Below, one piece after another: positions 42,324-55,305 of a stretch of 64,000 nucleotides of DNA. The first letter of the stretch is position 1. Each line of letters begins with the position of its first letter. Location: assembly GCF_901000735.1 (NCBI RefSeq), contig NC_081546.1, positions 22,543,009 to 22,607,008 of the forward strand, written 5' to 3'. The translations under genes and the position numbers were made by a program. This stretch comes from Corylus avellana (lineage: Eukaryota > Streptophyta > Magnoliopsida > Fagales > Betulaceae). The notes beneath the pieces were generated by a model. That model was not told the origin of the DNA and made no database searches. It saw nothing but the letters and a program-made list of their open reading frames with translations.

Positions 42324-43574
42324 TGTTGTGCCAAATACCCACCTAAATTAATAGGCAAATACTTAGTACATTTTACTTGCAAGTGCACGAGATCAAAACG
42401 ATAGTATAGGGTGCAAGTACGAGATTATTCCTACGAGGATTATTGAGTTTGCTTAGAATTGACTTTCTAAATTAAATATCAAGATTTGTCACAAAATTGA
42501 TATAATGAAAAAATAAATAAAGATAAATGAAAAGATAAGGTTTTGATATTCACCACTAATCATACTCAAATAATAGAACAATATGCCAAAGTTTCAATCA
42601 TATCAAGATTATTTAATGTTTGTCAACCTAAGGGCATGGGTGTATACTCCATAAGCTATTAATCTCCCTAAGCAACGAATTAGGCATGAGTGTCTACTCT
42701 AATTTTTTTCTTTCTCAAATGATTTAGCATTGGTGTCTACAAAGTTGGTCTTTAAGAAAGCATAAATCTATGAAAATCAACAAACACATGAAGTCTATGG
42801 CATGGGTGTCTATTCCCGATTCCCAATGTTGATTAATCCAAGAACCTGTGATGGGGTTCTAAGCCCAAAACTCGGTCATCCAAATTGACTTAAATAACAA
42901 ATCCATACCACATGCATATGTTGATTAGGCACATTCACATGAGAAATTCAATAAAGCAGGAAAAAATCAAGTTAAGCAACACAATATGATTGTAGCAAAG
43001 GCGCCAATATTGAAATATTAAAGAGATATGATTAGGGCTTCAATCTAGCCCTACAAAAGTATTTAGTTGCACGTAATTAAAATAAAAGGAAAAGAAAGAA
43101 CCGAAAACAACTCCTAAAAGTAGCCTCCAAATTCTCCTCCAAAGCTTCTCCCCCTTTGTAAGAGGCTTAGAGGTCTATTTATAAGCTTAGAAAAACCCTA
43201 GAAGCCCCTAGAAACCTTAGTAAAATTGGAGGTCTAAGTCCTAGTTCAATTAGGACTTTGAAAACCTAGATGATATGGAAAAAGGATCTTTTTGAAACTG
43301 GGTGCTTAGGTGCGCTTAATCGCAAGGTCGGGCGCTCGATCACAGTTGTGTGATCGATCTTCTGTGTTAGGCGCTTGAGCGCATAAGCGCTCAATCCAAC
43401 TTTTCCCAATTTCGCCTATTATACTCAAAATTTCCGGAGATGCTTCCTTTTCTTCCATGACCTACAAAAACACAAAAAACACAAAAATAAAATAAAATAG
43501 CACAAAATAACAAAGCTAAGAAATTAACAAGTATAAATTAAGGGGCTAAAATTTGAATATTTTAGCACATAACA
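42324..43574. mobile_element. Solo LTR (family S), copy 2
   Basis: A 1251-bp copy of the LTR at 19343-20698, with the same ends (TGTTGTGCCAAATA...TTTTAGCACATAACA). The target duplication is CTATG (42319-42323) against GTATG (43575-43579), one mismatch, consistent with an older insertion. No internal sequence. Confidence 0.85.
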
Positions 43575-43819
43575 GTATGAGATAGGGAAAATTTTTCTAT
43601 ATGAATATTGGGGTGTCCTTTTTAATGGACACTTTGTTTGGTTTCTTTTCTTTTTTTGTTTGGCAGTGTTTGGCTAGGCTCCACAGAAGGTGGCTATCGG
43701 CGGCAATGTTTGGCTAGGAGGTGGGAGTTGTTTAGGCGTTGGTTAATGGGGTTGGCATTGAACTAGAAAAGTGATATTGGGTTGGATCAAGTGTTTTTAT
43801 TTTCATTGTATTTAGTATT

Positions 43820-45187
43820 TGTTGTGCAAATATCTACCTAAATTAATAGGCAAATAATTGTACGTTTAACTCGCAAGTGTACAAGGTCAAAGCAGTAGCA
43901 TAGAGTGCAAGTATGAGATCGTTCCCACGAAGATTGTTAAATTTTGCTTAAAAAAAATTTCGTAAGTAAAACAAACAAAGATTGATTTTGAGTTGATAAT
44001 AATAAAAGGTAAGGCATTGATATCCACCACTAATCATACTTAGATAATATAACAATATGCTAATGATCCAATCATATTATGAACACTTAATGTTTGCCAA
44101 CGTAAGGATATGGGTGTCTACTCCTAAAGCTTTTGATTTCCCTAAGTAATGAATTAGGCACATGTGTCTACTCTAATTATTTTCTTTCTTAAAGGATTTA
44201 GCATGAGTGTCTACTAAGTTGTTCTTTAAGAAAACATAAATCTGTGGAAATCGACAAACACATGAGGCCTAGGGCATAGGTGTTTACTCCCGGTTCCCCA
44301 TGTTGATTAACCCAAGAACTCGGTGTGGATTTCTTTTGTTACTCTTATTAAACCCAAGACTCAATCATTCAAATTGATTTAATTAACTAGTCCATACTAC
44401 ATGCATATGTTAATCAGACAAACACATATGAGGAATTCAATAAAATAGGAATTAATCAAGTTAAGCAACACAATATTATTATCACAAAGGCGCCAATATT
44501 GAAATACTAAATAAACATAATTAGGGCTTCAATCTAGCCCTACTAAGTAGTTTAGTTATACATAAGTTTGATGTTAAACATCTTCATAGAATAAAATAGA
44601 AAGGAAAAGAATAAACCCGAAACTTGAACTTGAAGAGCTCCAATTCTTCTTCTTGGAAATTGTCTGTCTATTCTAAAGATTTAAGGGTCTATTTATAGGC
44701 CTTAGGAACACTCTAGAAACCCTAAAAATTGTAGGGTTTGAGCCATAGTTTGCACAAGGCTTCAAAACCCTAAAAGAAAACACTTTATAGAATAAGGCTG
44801 AGGCTCACTTGCTCCTCACGTATGAGTGCGCTCGATCGCATCCCATGTGCGATCGATCGTAGGACTATGATCGATCTTCTGTGGTGGGCACTTGATCACG
44901 ATTGAGGCTGCTTCTTGGGTGCACAAGCGCACCCCTTGCGCTTGTCTGGTCCTTGCTTGTAGTGCGCTCGATCACAACTTCACTGTGATCGATCGCACTA
45001 CCAGAGCCTCCAACTTTTCTCAAAATTGCTCTTTAAGCCCAATATTTCCATATTTGCTTCATTTTCTTCCAAAAACCTATAAAACTAGGAAAATACAAAA
45101 ATGAAATAAAATTGTACAAACTAACAAAACTAAAGAATTAACATATATAAGTTAATGGCTAAAATATGAATATTTTGGCGCTTAACA
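43820..45187. mobile_element. Solo LTR (family S), copy 3
   Basis: A 1368-bp member of the same family, TGTTGTGCAAATA...TTTTGGCGCTTAACA. The flanks GTATT and ATACT match at only three of five bases. 246 bp of other DNA (43575-43819) separates it from copy 2, so the two are independent insertions in the same orientation. GATCGATCGC palindromes occur at 44830-45000. Confidence 0.82.
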
Positions 45188-45309
45188 ATACTCAAATCTG
45201 ATGTGTCAAGTGTTTATTTGGTGCTGTAAAAGGAGGGTTTTGCAGCATGATCGGATTAAAGGTTTTCCCAAATTACAAATCCGAAAAAATAATTTCAAAA
45301 ATATTATAT

Positions 45310-45490
45310 ATATATAAAGGAAGGCGGATGCAGATACATCCGCATTCACACTCCCTAAAACCGCTATCCGCATCCACATTTGCGGATATTAGTTTTTTCT
45401 ATCTACTTCCGCATATGCGGATAGCGGGTAGCAATTAGCGGATAACTGCGGATAGCAGATGCTGGCGGTTATTATCCACCCTCAACTTCA
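45310..45490 (-). repeat. hAT-like terminal region with GCGGAT repeats
   Basis: Many copies of gcggata(g/t) and its complement atccgc. On the minus strand the right end reads GGGTGGATAATAACCGCC, the style of plant hAT termini. No partner end or 8-bp duplication was found. Confidence 0.4.
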
Positions 45491-45769
45491 CCATAATGAG
45501 AATACCAGGAGAGCGCCTAATATTTACCAATTTCAAATATTGACCTAGAAATAAATAGTCTCAATTAGGTTCGGCAATTTAATCTGCAACCCACGAACAT
45601 CACAAGTAGTTTAAGGGTTTGGATTTTTTTTAAACGGGTCAACTCGTTTAATAAATGTGTCACATCGATCAACCCTTGATCCATTTATATAATTTTTTTG
45701 AAAAAATAAAAATAAAAAAATTTAAGTTCAACTCTCAATTTCATAAAACAAGTGTGACCTTTTAGCTAA

Positions 45770-46063
45770 GTGTTTGTTTGTGTGTAGCATTGCAATTTCA
45801 TAGAGAAAAAGTGCGATTTTAAATCAAATCACAAAAAATATATTGTTTGGGATTGCGTTTTAAAAAATTGCAATTTGAAAACGTAGAACCTATTGCCGGT
45901 AAATATGTTCTTTTTTGAAAACGTACAATTTTAAAGACTAAATTGCAATTTTAAAGGCCAAAACGTGATTTTGCAAAATGTTTAACTATACTTTTAAAAA
46001 TCATGTTTTTAAATCGCTATTTTAAAATCGCACATTTTAAAATTGGAAACCCAAACAGACTCT
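45770..46063. mobile_element. Harbinger-like MITE
   Basis: About 294 bp. The left arm 'gtgtttgtttg' and 'gtgcgattttaaat' is matched by a right arm complementing 'agagtctgtttgggtttcc' and 'atgtgcgattttaaaa'. TAA lies on both sides (45767-45769 and 46064-46066). The imperfect TIRs and 3-bp TAA duplication suit PIF/Harbinger. Confidence 0.6.
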
Positions 46064-46079
46064 TAATATCTGAGTGGGT

Positions 46080-46605
46080 TATTGGTCTTAAATGGATGTC
46101 AATTGACTTAGAAGTATTTTCTAGTGTTTTCTGAGTTTTTTTTTTTTTTTTTTTTTTTTGTTTTTTCACATGTGAAGGTATGTTTGAAATTACGTTAGAG
46201 TGTTTAAAAACTTGATAACCATATATATAGGGATAAATGCAAAATTCGTTCTTGTGGTGTGCCTAAATTACAAATCATTTCATGTGGTATAAAAAATAAT
46301 TTATAGGTCTCTGTAGTTGGCCTAAATTGTAAATCATTCAATGTGGTATAGAAAATAATATATAGGTCTTTATGATATGCCAGAATAATAGTTTACTCCC
46401 TGAAATTAATTTTCATTAAGTAACTTAATAAAATCTGTCACTTTGCCACGTTATGCACAATAAAACGCACATGTTATTTTTAATTTATGACTTTCAAAAA
46501 TGACAATTAAATTTTTTCACATCATTTTACGACGCTAGATAAGATTACACATCAGCCCTCACTCCACATAATACGGCTACAATAAATTAACATAATTTCT
46601 TCTAT
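46080..46605. repeat. R1 repeat, copy 3 (left part)
   Basis: Third copy of R1. It is interrupted at 46605 by the CACTA element, and its continuation ('tctcaaaattttacctcgtgc') resumes after 52687. Confidence 0.85.
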
Positions 46606-48049
46606 CACTACAAAAAACATATCAATTAGTAACGTGTTAACTATTCATTACTTTTTGGCACGTTACAAATTAGTAACGTGTCAATTTGTGACACGTTACT
46701 AATTATTTTAGTAACGTGTCAAATGAGACACGTTACTAATTTATAACGTGCCAAACTGACACGTTACAAATTGGTAACGTGTCTAACTGACACGTTACAA
46801 ATTAGTAACTGACACGTTACCAATTGGTAACGTGTCAGTATCACGTTACTAATTTGTAACGTGTCAGTTAGACACGTTACCAATTTTTAACGTGTCATGT
46901 TAACACGTTACAAATTGGTAACGTGTGAAACAGACACGTTACTAATTTTTTGTCCAATTAATTAATTCTATTAATATTATTTAGTTACATATCGGTTATT
47001 TTAAAAATATATTTATACTTAAGATTAGAAAAATACTAGCAACTCCGTATATAGTCTAAAATATTATTTCTAAAAATCACAATGTTATTTTTTTAATAAC
47101 ATTGAATAGTTTAATTATCATTATAATATGATAAATATATCAAATGGAAAGCTTTATATATATAGTGCAGTAATATGAATAATTTAATTTGTACTTGAGC
47201 AACAATTGGATCACTTTGTAGCTACTTTAGTATATGTTATTATAAAATATAACAAAATTGTTATGAAAACTAAATAAATCATTTTAGTATATGTTGTCAA
47301 TTTATTTAAAAATTTGAAAGAAAAAAAAACACATCTTGAAACTAGCTAACACTCACTTTTTAATATCTCTCGAATTAAAGATTGCATTAATATCTACTCA
47401 AACTACAAGTAAAGTTTGCAAGGTAACCCTCTTTGCACTAAAATGATAAAAATACCCTTATAAAAAATTTAGGGAAAAATACATAAAATCAAGAAAAACA
47501 TTATTAAAAAATTGGTAACCCATTTCAGCAAGTAATGGGTTAGCATAAGTATATGACCAGGGGACGGACTCACATATACCATTAGGGGGCCCCAAAAGTT
47601 TTAAAATTCTTCTTAGAATATGTCATTTTTAAAAAATTGTCCCTCCAAAATGCTATATTTGTCCCCCCATAATTTTTCTTTTCACATTTTTCCCCCTCTT
47701 GCAACATAGAAAATCGGAAATACCCCAATCCAATTAGTTTCTTCCCGTTGGCTTCTGACCAAACTCCAAACCTGATTTAAGACTTGAAACTACTTTTCTT
47801 GTGGGACTTTGAGCTCTACACTCTGCATAGCATCGTGTCAACTTGTCAAGGCATCAAGTCATTACGCTCAATAAATTAAATAGCATTTTTTTGTTGGGTC
47901 CAATAACTAGATTTGCTATTTCAGGTGATGTTTTTTTTTTTTTTTGGTTCAAAACTAAACCTACAATAATTAAGATGACGCCAAGCTCACAGCTGATTTT
48001 TGAGGGATCCAATCCAATGATATAGTTCAAGTCCCACAAAATTTCTAAT

Positions 48050-48440
48050 TTTTTTTTTTTAAAAAAAAAAATTGCAAAATTAGTTGCTGTGGTTTACTTG
48101 ATTTGCAATTATTAACTCTATGTGGTATCAAAATTAATTTATAGGTCCTTAAGATATCCAAAAAATAATAATTTAGTTCTCACTGTTAAATTCTGTTGAC
48201 TGACTTAATAGATTATGATAGCGTAAAACATTAGAATTAATAAAATTGTGATACTTGTCTTATTTAAGTCAGTGTTATACTAACAGAATATGTTAAATTA
48301 GTAGATGGAATTTGATTGTAGGGACTCAATTATTTTCTGGCATAACTCAGGGACCTTTGAGTTTATTTTGGTTCCACAGAAAGCTAATTATAAGTCAGAA
48401 AAATCACAATTACTAATTTTACAATTTTTTTTTTTTTTTC
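48050..48440. repeat. Foldback element nested in the CACTA
   Basis: Left arm from 'aaattgcaaaattagttgctgtgg' and 'tttataggtccttaagatat'. The right arm complements these ('cagggacctttgag', 'aattactaattttacaattt'). Arms are roughly 110 bp. The sequence style resembles R1. Low-complexity runs hide any target duplication. Confidence 0.55.
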
Positions 48441-49257
48441 ATTTGCTTGAGACCAAGTCTGAAATTTAATAAGGAAACGTCTAATCAACTACAATATTTG
48501 CTAGATACTATAATATTTGCTAGATACTATAGTTGGTGCATAGTATAGAATATAGTTGATTGCTGAGTGAATTGTAAATGTGAGTTTTTGTATTCGGATG
48601 TATAAAAAAATAGAGTATAGGAGTGTGCTTATTTTTCTACAGATTGCAGATAGAATGTTTTAGAGTATAGTGGTCAGCTTGGCTTGGGTAACTGAAAGTC
48701 TGAGACCACACGGCACATTGGGCATAAAAATCACTATTGAATCAAAATTTAAGTATGATTCATCTAAAAATTAATTGTAATTTTAAAAGTCAAATCAACT
48801 TTAGGAGGATAAAAAGAGGATAAAAAGATGGTCCCTAATATTACTCAGGTATTTATTGGCTTCCTATATTGGACTATACTTTTTTCATGTTTGCCTCCTA
48901 CCAATTGTCAAAGAAAATGGAGACAAGATTTTTAAGCATTTCCATTTTTTTTTTTTTTTTTTTTTTTGTTCTTTTATATATTTGGTCAAATATTTTGTAA
49001 CTTTTGAGTACCCCACTTTGCATATATAGGGAAAACACTCAGTATATATAAAGACAGATTATATATTTCTATGTGATAATGTATTTATTTAAGTTCGTCC
49101 CCTCAAGTTGAAACAATATAGTTTTTGCCCCTGTATATGACAATTTTATACATACAGATAGAAGAAGTTTTTCCGACACTATATATATATATTTTCCGAC
49201 ACAATATACTTTTTCGGACACTATATATATAGTTTTTTAAAAAAAATCAAAATATAA

Positions 49258-49325
49258 AAATTGGTAACGTGCCACGTGTGGCACGTTACCAATTGGTAAC
49301 GTGCCACGTTTGGCACGTTACTAAA
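49258..49325. repeat. Internal palindromic cluster of CACTA motif
   Basis: Two palindromes in tandem, ATTGGTAACGTGCCACGTG(T) and TGGCACGTTACCAAT types. They are built of the same TAACGTG core as the terminal arrays but in the variant 'cgtgcc' rather than 'cgtgtc'. They sit 2.65 kb from the left end and about 60 bp before a CT-rich leader-like region. Confidence 0.75.
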
Positions 49326-52112
49326 TGGGTTTGACTATGGCCTTATTTTTCACGATTCTCAGCTTAGTTTGTTTTCCCCCAATTTCTCCTCTTCTTTTTC
49401 TTCCTCTTCTTTCCCTCCAGCGCGCCAGTACTATACCCCTCCCAAACAGTGATTTTTCTCTCTTCCTCCTCTAGCCGTTTGGTTCTCCTCCGGCGTTTCT
49501 CATTTTCCGGTGTTCTCTCTTTCTGCTTCTAGCTCCTCCCATGCGCACGTACGCCCTCCTCTCTCCCTCGCTCGTTTTTCTCTCTTCTACTTTGGCCGGC
49601 ATTGTCTCCCTCTCAGCGGCCTTTGTCACTCCGGCGGTGTCGAACCTAGGTGACTCTCCGACACTCTCTCCCTCTCCAATATTATACTGCATGTATATAT
49701 ATACTCAAATTTCTCAAATTTGATGTTTGAGAAATTTGATATACGAGTGAAAAAAAAATCCATTTTAATTTCTCAAATTTGTTTAGAAATGGCCTTTAGG
49801 CATTTGAATGGCATATTCGATGTTTGATTTTCAAAAGCCATTCGTTAATTTTTAGGCTTTTGAATGGCATATTCAATGTTTGATTTTCAATATATATATA
49901 TTGTTTGATTTCCTGATATTATTGTAACTTTAAAATAAATTTATAAGTTTTAATTAATTTTGCAGGAAACTGAGTGACTATTTCATTTGTTTTATCTATG
50001 ACCTGAATTTTATCTTAATATATTAATTACTCTGCATTTGTTATATTAATCTGCATTACCTCATGTAGAGTAATAAATTCAGTTGATTTTCTTGATAAGT
50101 AGAAATCAGGTTGATTTGTAAGTACAGTTGATGTCTGTACCAGGCATTGAATAGGACACGGTTGTAGCTTTATCTGTTTTGATCATTTGTTTCTTCTTCT
50201 TTACAGCATAACCGGATACAACACATATATGGAAATGAGAGTTCGATGTTAGAATTAGCTTTTATAGGGGTTCCTTGTATGATTAATAGAAAATAGAGCC
50301 CCCTTGAGTGGTTCATTTGTATCTGTTTATGTCTTGTATATGTGTTTTTGTATTTTTCTTTTCAATAGTTTTATAGCAAGTTTTGTATAGGGGATGGGGT
50401 TCTAAACCTTGTATATTTATCTAAATTGGGTTGGACTTTTATTTTTATAAAATCTCTCTAATTTATTTATCTTGCTCATTTTTAATAAATTGTTATATGT
50501 GAGTTTTTTTTCATGGAGAGTTGGAGATTGTATTGGTTTACTAGGCTTTCAGGGAATGAGATCATACTTCTGGGCCTTCTTATTGGGATTGACAAACTGT
50601 CAAGAAGAAATCATCTTGAAGGGCTTTTTGATTAACATGAATTGGACCACATGAATGCTTATAAAAATTTTAACATGAATTTGGTTGGCCTTATAATGTT
50701 GCATGGACCGTAATGGCGAGATACTTGGCATCTTTTTGGTTGAAATCTTTTTTGTTTTTTTTTTAAGTCTATTATTTTGTTTGCCAGCATGAATGCTTTC
50801 AACTATTACATTTCTTCGCATGTACCAATGTTATTGTAAGGAAAATTATCCATCTGGTTGGTTGATTTTCCAGCAATCTTTTTTTTTTTTTTTTTGAAAC
50901 GGTAATATTAACATTTTTGTTTTGAATTGGTCTCTTTTTTATTTTAGGGGAACTGGTTGCATAAGGGGTTGCTTAATCATTAGCAGGAGTTCACTTTTAA
51001 TCCCAGGTAATTGGCCTAGCTCTATGGTTCATAATAGATATATATATTGTATTATATGTTTATATAATTAGTTAGAATTAATTATATATAGTTATTTGTA
51101 TATAATGTCAAAATTGTTATTGACAATTCTGGTTTGATCTTTGATTACGATTTTCATTAAGAAATTTTTTGATTCAGAAACTATGATGATTTTGATTTTG
51201 ATTAAGAAGTTGTTAATCATGATTTGACAAATTGTTAATAATTAAGAAATTGTTATCTGAGGAGGTGTTATAGACAATAATGATTTTGGTTAAGACATTT
51301 AGTTTTTGGAACACATGCATGTGTAGAACACATTTATATCGTAATATGTGTAGATGACGTAAGGCTAGAAGCTGAGGATGGCAATCAAAACGAAAACCCA
51401 CAACGGACCCCAAGTGGACAAAAGTCTCGTTTATCAAGACATTGTACCACTAGTTCAGCAAGCCCGTATGTATACATATGACTTATTTCAGACAAGTTAT
51501 TATCGAATGTTTATAAATAGCGTATATACTTAACTCAAAATACTTGAAAATTAGGAATACAAATTAATATGTGTTGTGGTTGTGAAAATGCTGGATACGC
51601 GTAGATCATATATATGCTTCGTAATTTTAGATAATTTTCACAGTTTGAATGGATTATCATTGAAACTATGTATATACCCTGAGGTGTGTGTTGGCAATGT
51701 AGCTATAGCGTTGAAGTTATTTATTGTCTGTTCATACACGTCACTTAACCGGAATATTGTTAAGTATGACCTTCGTATAGTTTGACGAAGCTAATCGCTT
51801 AGGACTTGATGATTCCTGATTGATTGTTCGAGTGTTTATTTGCTGACTGATTGTTCTGTAACCATTTGCAGTGAGTGCGGAGAAGTCGACTTGTCATGAT
51901 GGTGTTCACCAGAATTTTTGTTGGGGTGTTTGTACGTAATGTATTCGCGAATCACTTAAGTTGTATGTTTAAGGTTTTGCTAATGTATATGTATATAGTT
52001 ATAATTATTTGTTTATTAACAATGATGTTGTATATGGACAATGATGTATATATATGTATGTTTTGTGGACATGAAATGGATATATGCTGTGGACAATGTT
52101 GAGATACGACTT

Positions 52113-52210
52113 GAGAAATGAATGTATGTTGATAGCAATTGATGATGTATGTTGAGAAATGGATGTATGTTGATAGCAATTGATGATGTATGTTGAGAAA
52201 TGTATGTTGA
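52113..52210 (+). repeat. 41-bp tandem repeat
   Basis: Units start at 52113, 52154 and 52195 (gagaaatg.atgtatgttga...), two full copies and part of a third. A (ATT)n run follows at 52243-52276. Frames here are repeat artefacts. Confidence 0.85.
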
Positions 52211-52244
52211 CAATCAGCTGTACAAATAAACAAATTTTGGAGAA

Positions 52245-52277
<33 letters not shown>

Positions 52278-53101
52278 TTATGCACGAAATAGAAACAGAC
52301 ACGTTACTAAGCTTTAGTAACGTGTCAAAACTAACACATTACTAATACTTAGTAATGTGTCGAAACTGACACATTACCAATTGGTAAAGTGTTATTTTCG
52401 ACACGTTACTAAGTATTAGTAACGTGTCAAAAACTGACACGTTACAAAAAGTTGTAACGTGTTAGTATTGACACGTTACTAATACTTAGTAACATGTCGA
52501 AACTGACACGTTACTATTTAGTAACGTGTCAGTCTTGAAACGTTACTAAACTGGATTTAGCAACATCCAAATTCCTAACATGCCAGACACGTTACTATAT
52601 ACATGTTACTAACATTTAGTAGCGTGTTAACCGTAGTGACATGTTACTAAACTACTGTAACTAAACAACAAAGTTTTTGTAGTGTATTCTCAAAATTTTA
52701 CCTCGTGCATAATCCTCCCACATCTTCATCTTCATGATTTTGTCCTTTTTCTGGAAATAACATGCTGATAAATTAAGTACAATGTCCAACATGCAACACT
52801 TCAAGATGGAGTTGTGTTAATGCTATGATAAATAAGGATGGTCCGATCACTTTGGAATGGGATGATAAATGTAAAGTACCTGTGGATGAAAAAGTCGAGG
52901 AGTGGTCGAGGATAATTTCTACGATTGTCTTTGATCATTGCGACCTCAATTATTAGAGTTGGAGCGAGGTCCAGATCCAATGGTGAAGAGTTTGGAAGAA
53001 CGTGTGAAGGTATAAATCTCATTGTGTATGTGTATTATGTCACTTGCTTCAAATAATGTGACAAAATTTTGACTATTGTTTTCGTAATTACTATGTCTCA
53101 G

Positions 53102-54190
53102 GGTAAGTTCGTTTTGGATATTGAGCTAAAGAAGCACAAGGATGCCTTAGAGCATCAATTAAGTCTGGCCTATAAGAGGCATCGCTCCAAATTGCACCTC
53201 AAGAAATACAAAATTTATTTCCAAAATGTGAACAGCCATGATTTAGTAGCGGTGGCCAATGCTAAAGTCGAGGCGATGGCCAATGTTCTAGATGGACTTT
53301 CTCCAGAACAATGGCCTGCTATATGTAATTCATTCGAAACCGCCTTGTGGAAGTTAAATGCATCTTATTCAAATAAATAGTCTATTATTATTTCTAAGAT
53401 TTGTATTCAACTATAAAAAATAAAATGAATATGTTTTTTGATTGAATTTTTGCAAGACAAATTTGACCAAAATAAGAATAATAGAACACAGATGGAAACA
53501 AATCATACCGCTGGCAGCTCGACGTTCGTCAATGTTATTCACAAGAAGGTAAGAATATATAGTGTTAAGCTTTTATAGTAATGTCCTTCAGTGTAACAGT
53601 TAATTATGTGTATTACATGCAGGCAAAAATTATTAAGGCCATACCCAATCCCATAGAAATATACAAGGACACGCACACTAACAAGGATGGAAAATTTGTG
53701 AGTGACTATGCTGAGAGTAAATATATAAGTGAATGAAATTGGTACTCATGATAAATATGTCTAATGAACTTGCATGGCTTATTTAGTTGAGGTTTATATG
53801 GCTTGTGCATAATGAAATGGAATCATAAGCAACAAACTTTGACGACGCTAATGCCAGCCAAGAAGACATTGTCTTGAAGGTGCTAGGTGGACACCGCTCC
53901 AGACATGTTAGAGGAAAAGGTTGTGGTGCCATACCTACCTGGTCAAACTCCTCATCAGCACACAACCAACACAACCATGATGAATGCTTGGCTAAACAGC
54001 TAGACACCGAAAAGAAACTAGCTGAAATGCAGGAAGCACAAGCTGCTATGGAGGAAAAAGTGCAAGCCGTAGAAGAAAAAATGCAAGAAGCTAAAGCTGC
54101 TATGCAGATACAAAAGCTGCATTTCAGGCAGAAATTATGGAATCAAAAGCATTTCAAGCTGCTATGTAGGCACAAATGGAAAGACTACTA
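53102..54190 (+). pseudogene. En/Spm Transposase_24-type gene relic
   Basis: Plus-strand exon-like blocks resemble the Transposase_24 (Ptta/En/Spm, TNP1-like) proteins of plant CACTA elements. 53102-53380 has 'ELKKHKDALEHQLSLAYKRH' then 'LDGLSPEQWPAICNSFE'. 53455-53551 has 'QNKNNRTQ' and 'HTAGSSTFVNVIHKK' before a gtaaga donor. 53624-53730, after gcag, has 'PNPIEIYKDTHTNKDGKFVS'. 53830-54190 has 'EDIVLKVLGGHRSRHVRGKG' followed by a coiled coil rich in Glu, Lys, Ala and Gln. Real proteins of this class have the same order. A stop after 53377 and other breaks suggest it is dead or mis-spliced. It may belong with the repeat array at 56.8-57.3 kb. Confidence 0.75.
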
Positions 54191-55305
54191 AAACATCTAA
54201 GAAGGTAAGAGAATCTTGCCTATCAATTATTAATTTTTTTTTAATTTTTTTATTTCACACACATATCAAGTAATTGTTAGAAAGATCATTGATTATGATA
54301 TGAATTCTATTATTCCTAGGCCTGGAGGGGGCTCTTATGGGTCTGAAGGAGCTCTTGTTGTATTTTGTTTAAGACTTTGTTTTAATATTAATAAGATTTG
54401 GCACAAATTTGGCTTGTATTAGAGGGTAAGAACTTTAAATAGTTTGAATGTTTAAGAACTTTGGAGGGAGCTTTTGTTGTACTTTGTTGAAGAAGTTGTT
54501 TTAATATTATAAAGATTATAACAAATTTGGTTTGTGTTAGAAGGTAAGAACTTCGACTAGTTTTTTGTTTAAGAACTTTGAGTTAGTGAACCTCTCTTGA
54601 CATGTTTATCAAGTTGAGTAAACAATGCAAGAGAGTAATCTTATATAACAATATTTCATTTTTAAGTGTATACAGGATGGCATTAGTGGAGGATGTGCAA
54701 AGAGTTGTGGCGCTAAAGGACTCAAATAATAATGGGTAAGTTATTTCAATCCCATTGTCATTCACTTGTTGATGGAAGTTAATTCTATTTAATACAAGTA
54801 TATAACACTATTTTCTTTTTTTGTTGTATGTAGGATGGCAGGAGAGAAAGATGGGCAAGAAACTGTTGCACTAAAGGAATCTATTGATGGTAAGTTATTT
54901 CAATCCTATTGTCTCTCACTTGTTGGTGGAAGTACTATGAAATGTAGCGAGCGGGAGGCTTGCATGGAGTTATAATGATGAGTAGAATGTGAATTGGAGT
55001 GTTTGGCTTTTGATTATATTTGTGTGAATTGGAGTGTTTGGCTTTTGATTATATTAGTTTGGTGATTTAAAAATAATGTCTTGCGAGAGTATAACTATCA
55101 ATATGCTAAACTTTCTAGGATCTATCCCTTCTTATGGCAAGCATATGGTTGTCTTTTTCTGCCAAACTACATGTTTGTTTCTATCAAAATATAGTTCAAT
55201 TCTTTTCTTTTCTTTTCTTTTCTTAGTGTTTGTGTTTTATTGTGGTAATTAAGGCCGAGGATTTTTTTTTTTTTTTTTGTTATAATTAAGTTATATATGA
55301 ATCAG
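54191..55305. other. No clear gene; duplicated short motif
   Basis: Two short related segments near 54676-54738 and 54835-54892 each read 'atggca' then '..gt(t/g)g(c/t)(g/a)ctaaag(g)a'. They encode MALVEDVQ...VALKDS and MAGEKDGQ...VALKES, each followed by ggtaagtt. They look like a duplicated small exon of an unknown gene. The rest is noncoding. Confidence 0.35.

Larger units (their letters stand above)
46606..52684. mobile_element. Complete CACTA element, 6079 bp, family 2
   Basis: Termini CACTACAAAAA (left) and TTTTTGTAGTG (right), with an exact 3-bp duplication TAT (46603-46605 and 52685-52687). R1 copy 2 shows the empty target. Subterminal arrays of TAACGTGTC / GACACGTTA lie at 46625-46950 and 52297-52650. 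An extra palindromic cluster lies in the middle at 49258-49325. No transposase frame is visible inside, so it is nonautonomous. A CT-rich leader-like region (49370-49690) with a small frame at 49541-49723, and a possible exon near 51360-51465, are unidentified. Confidence 0.93.

Noticed and set aside
46625..46950. CRISPR-like or satellite array
   Set aside because: The repeats are short inverted TAACGTGTC motifs without regular spacers, next to a CACTA terminus. They are subterminal repeats.
49541..49723. Secreted-peptide gene inside the CACTA
   Set aside because: The 60-residue frame has a hydrophobic start but follows a pyrimidine-rich leader with no similarity I recognise. It is not supported enough to call a gene.
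51875..52233. Frames over 52.0-52.2 kb
   Set aside because: They are generated by a 41-bp tandem repeat.
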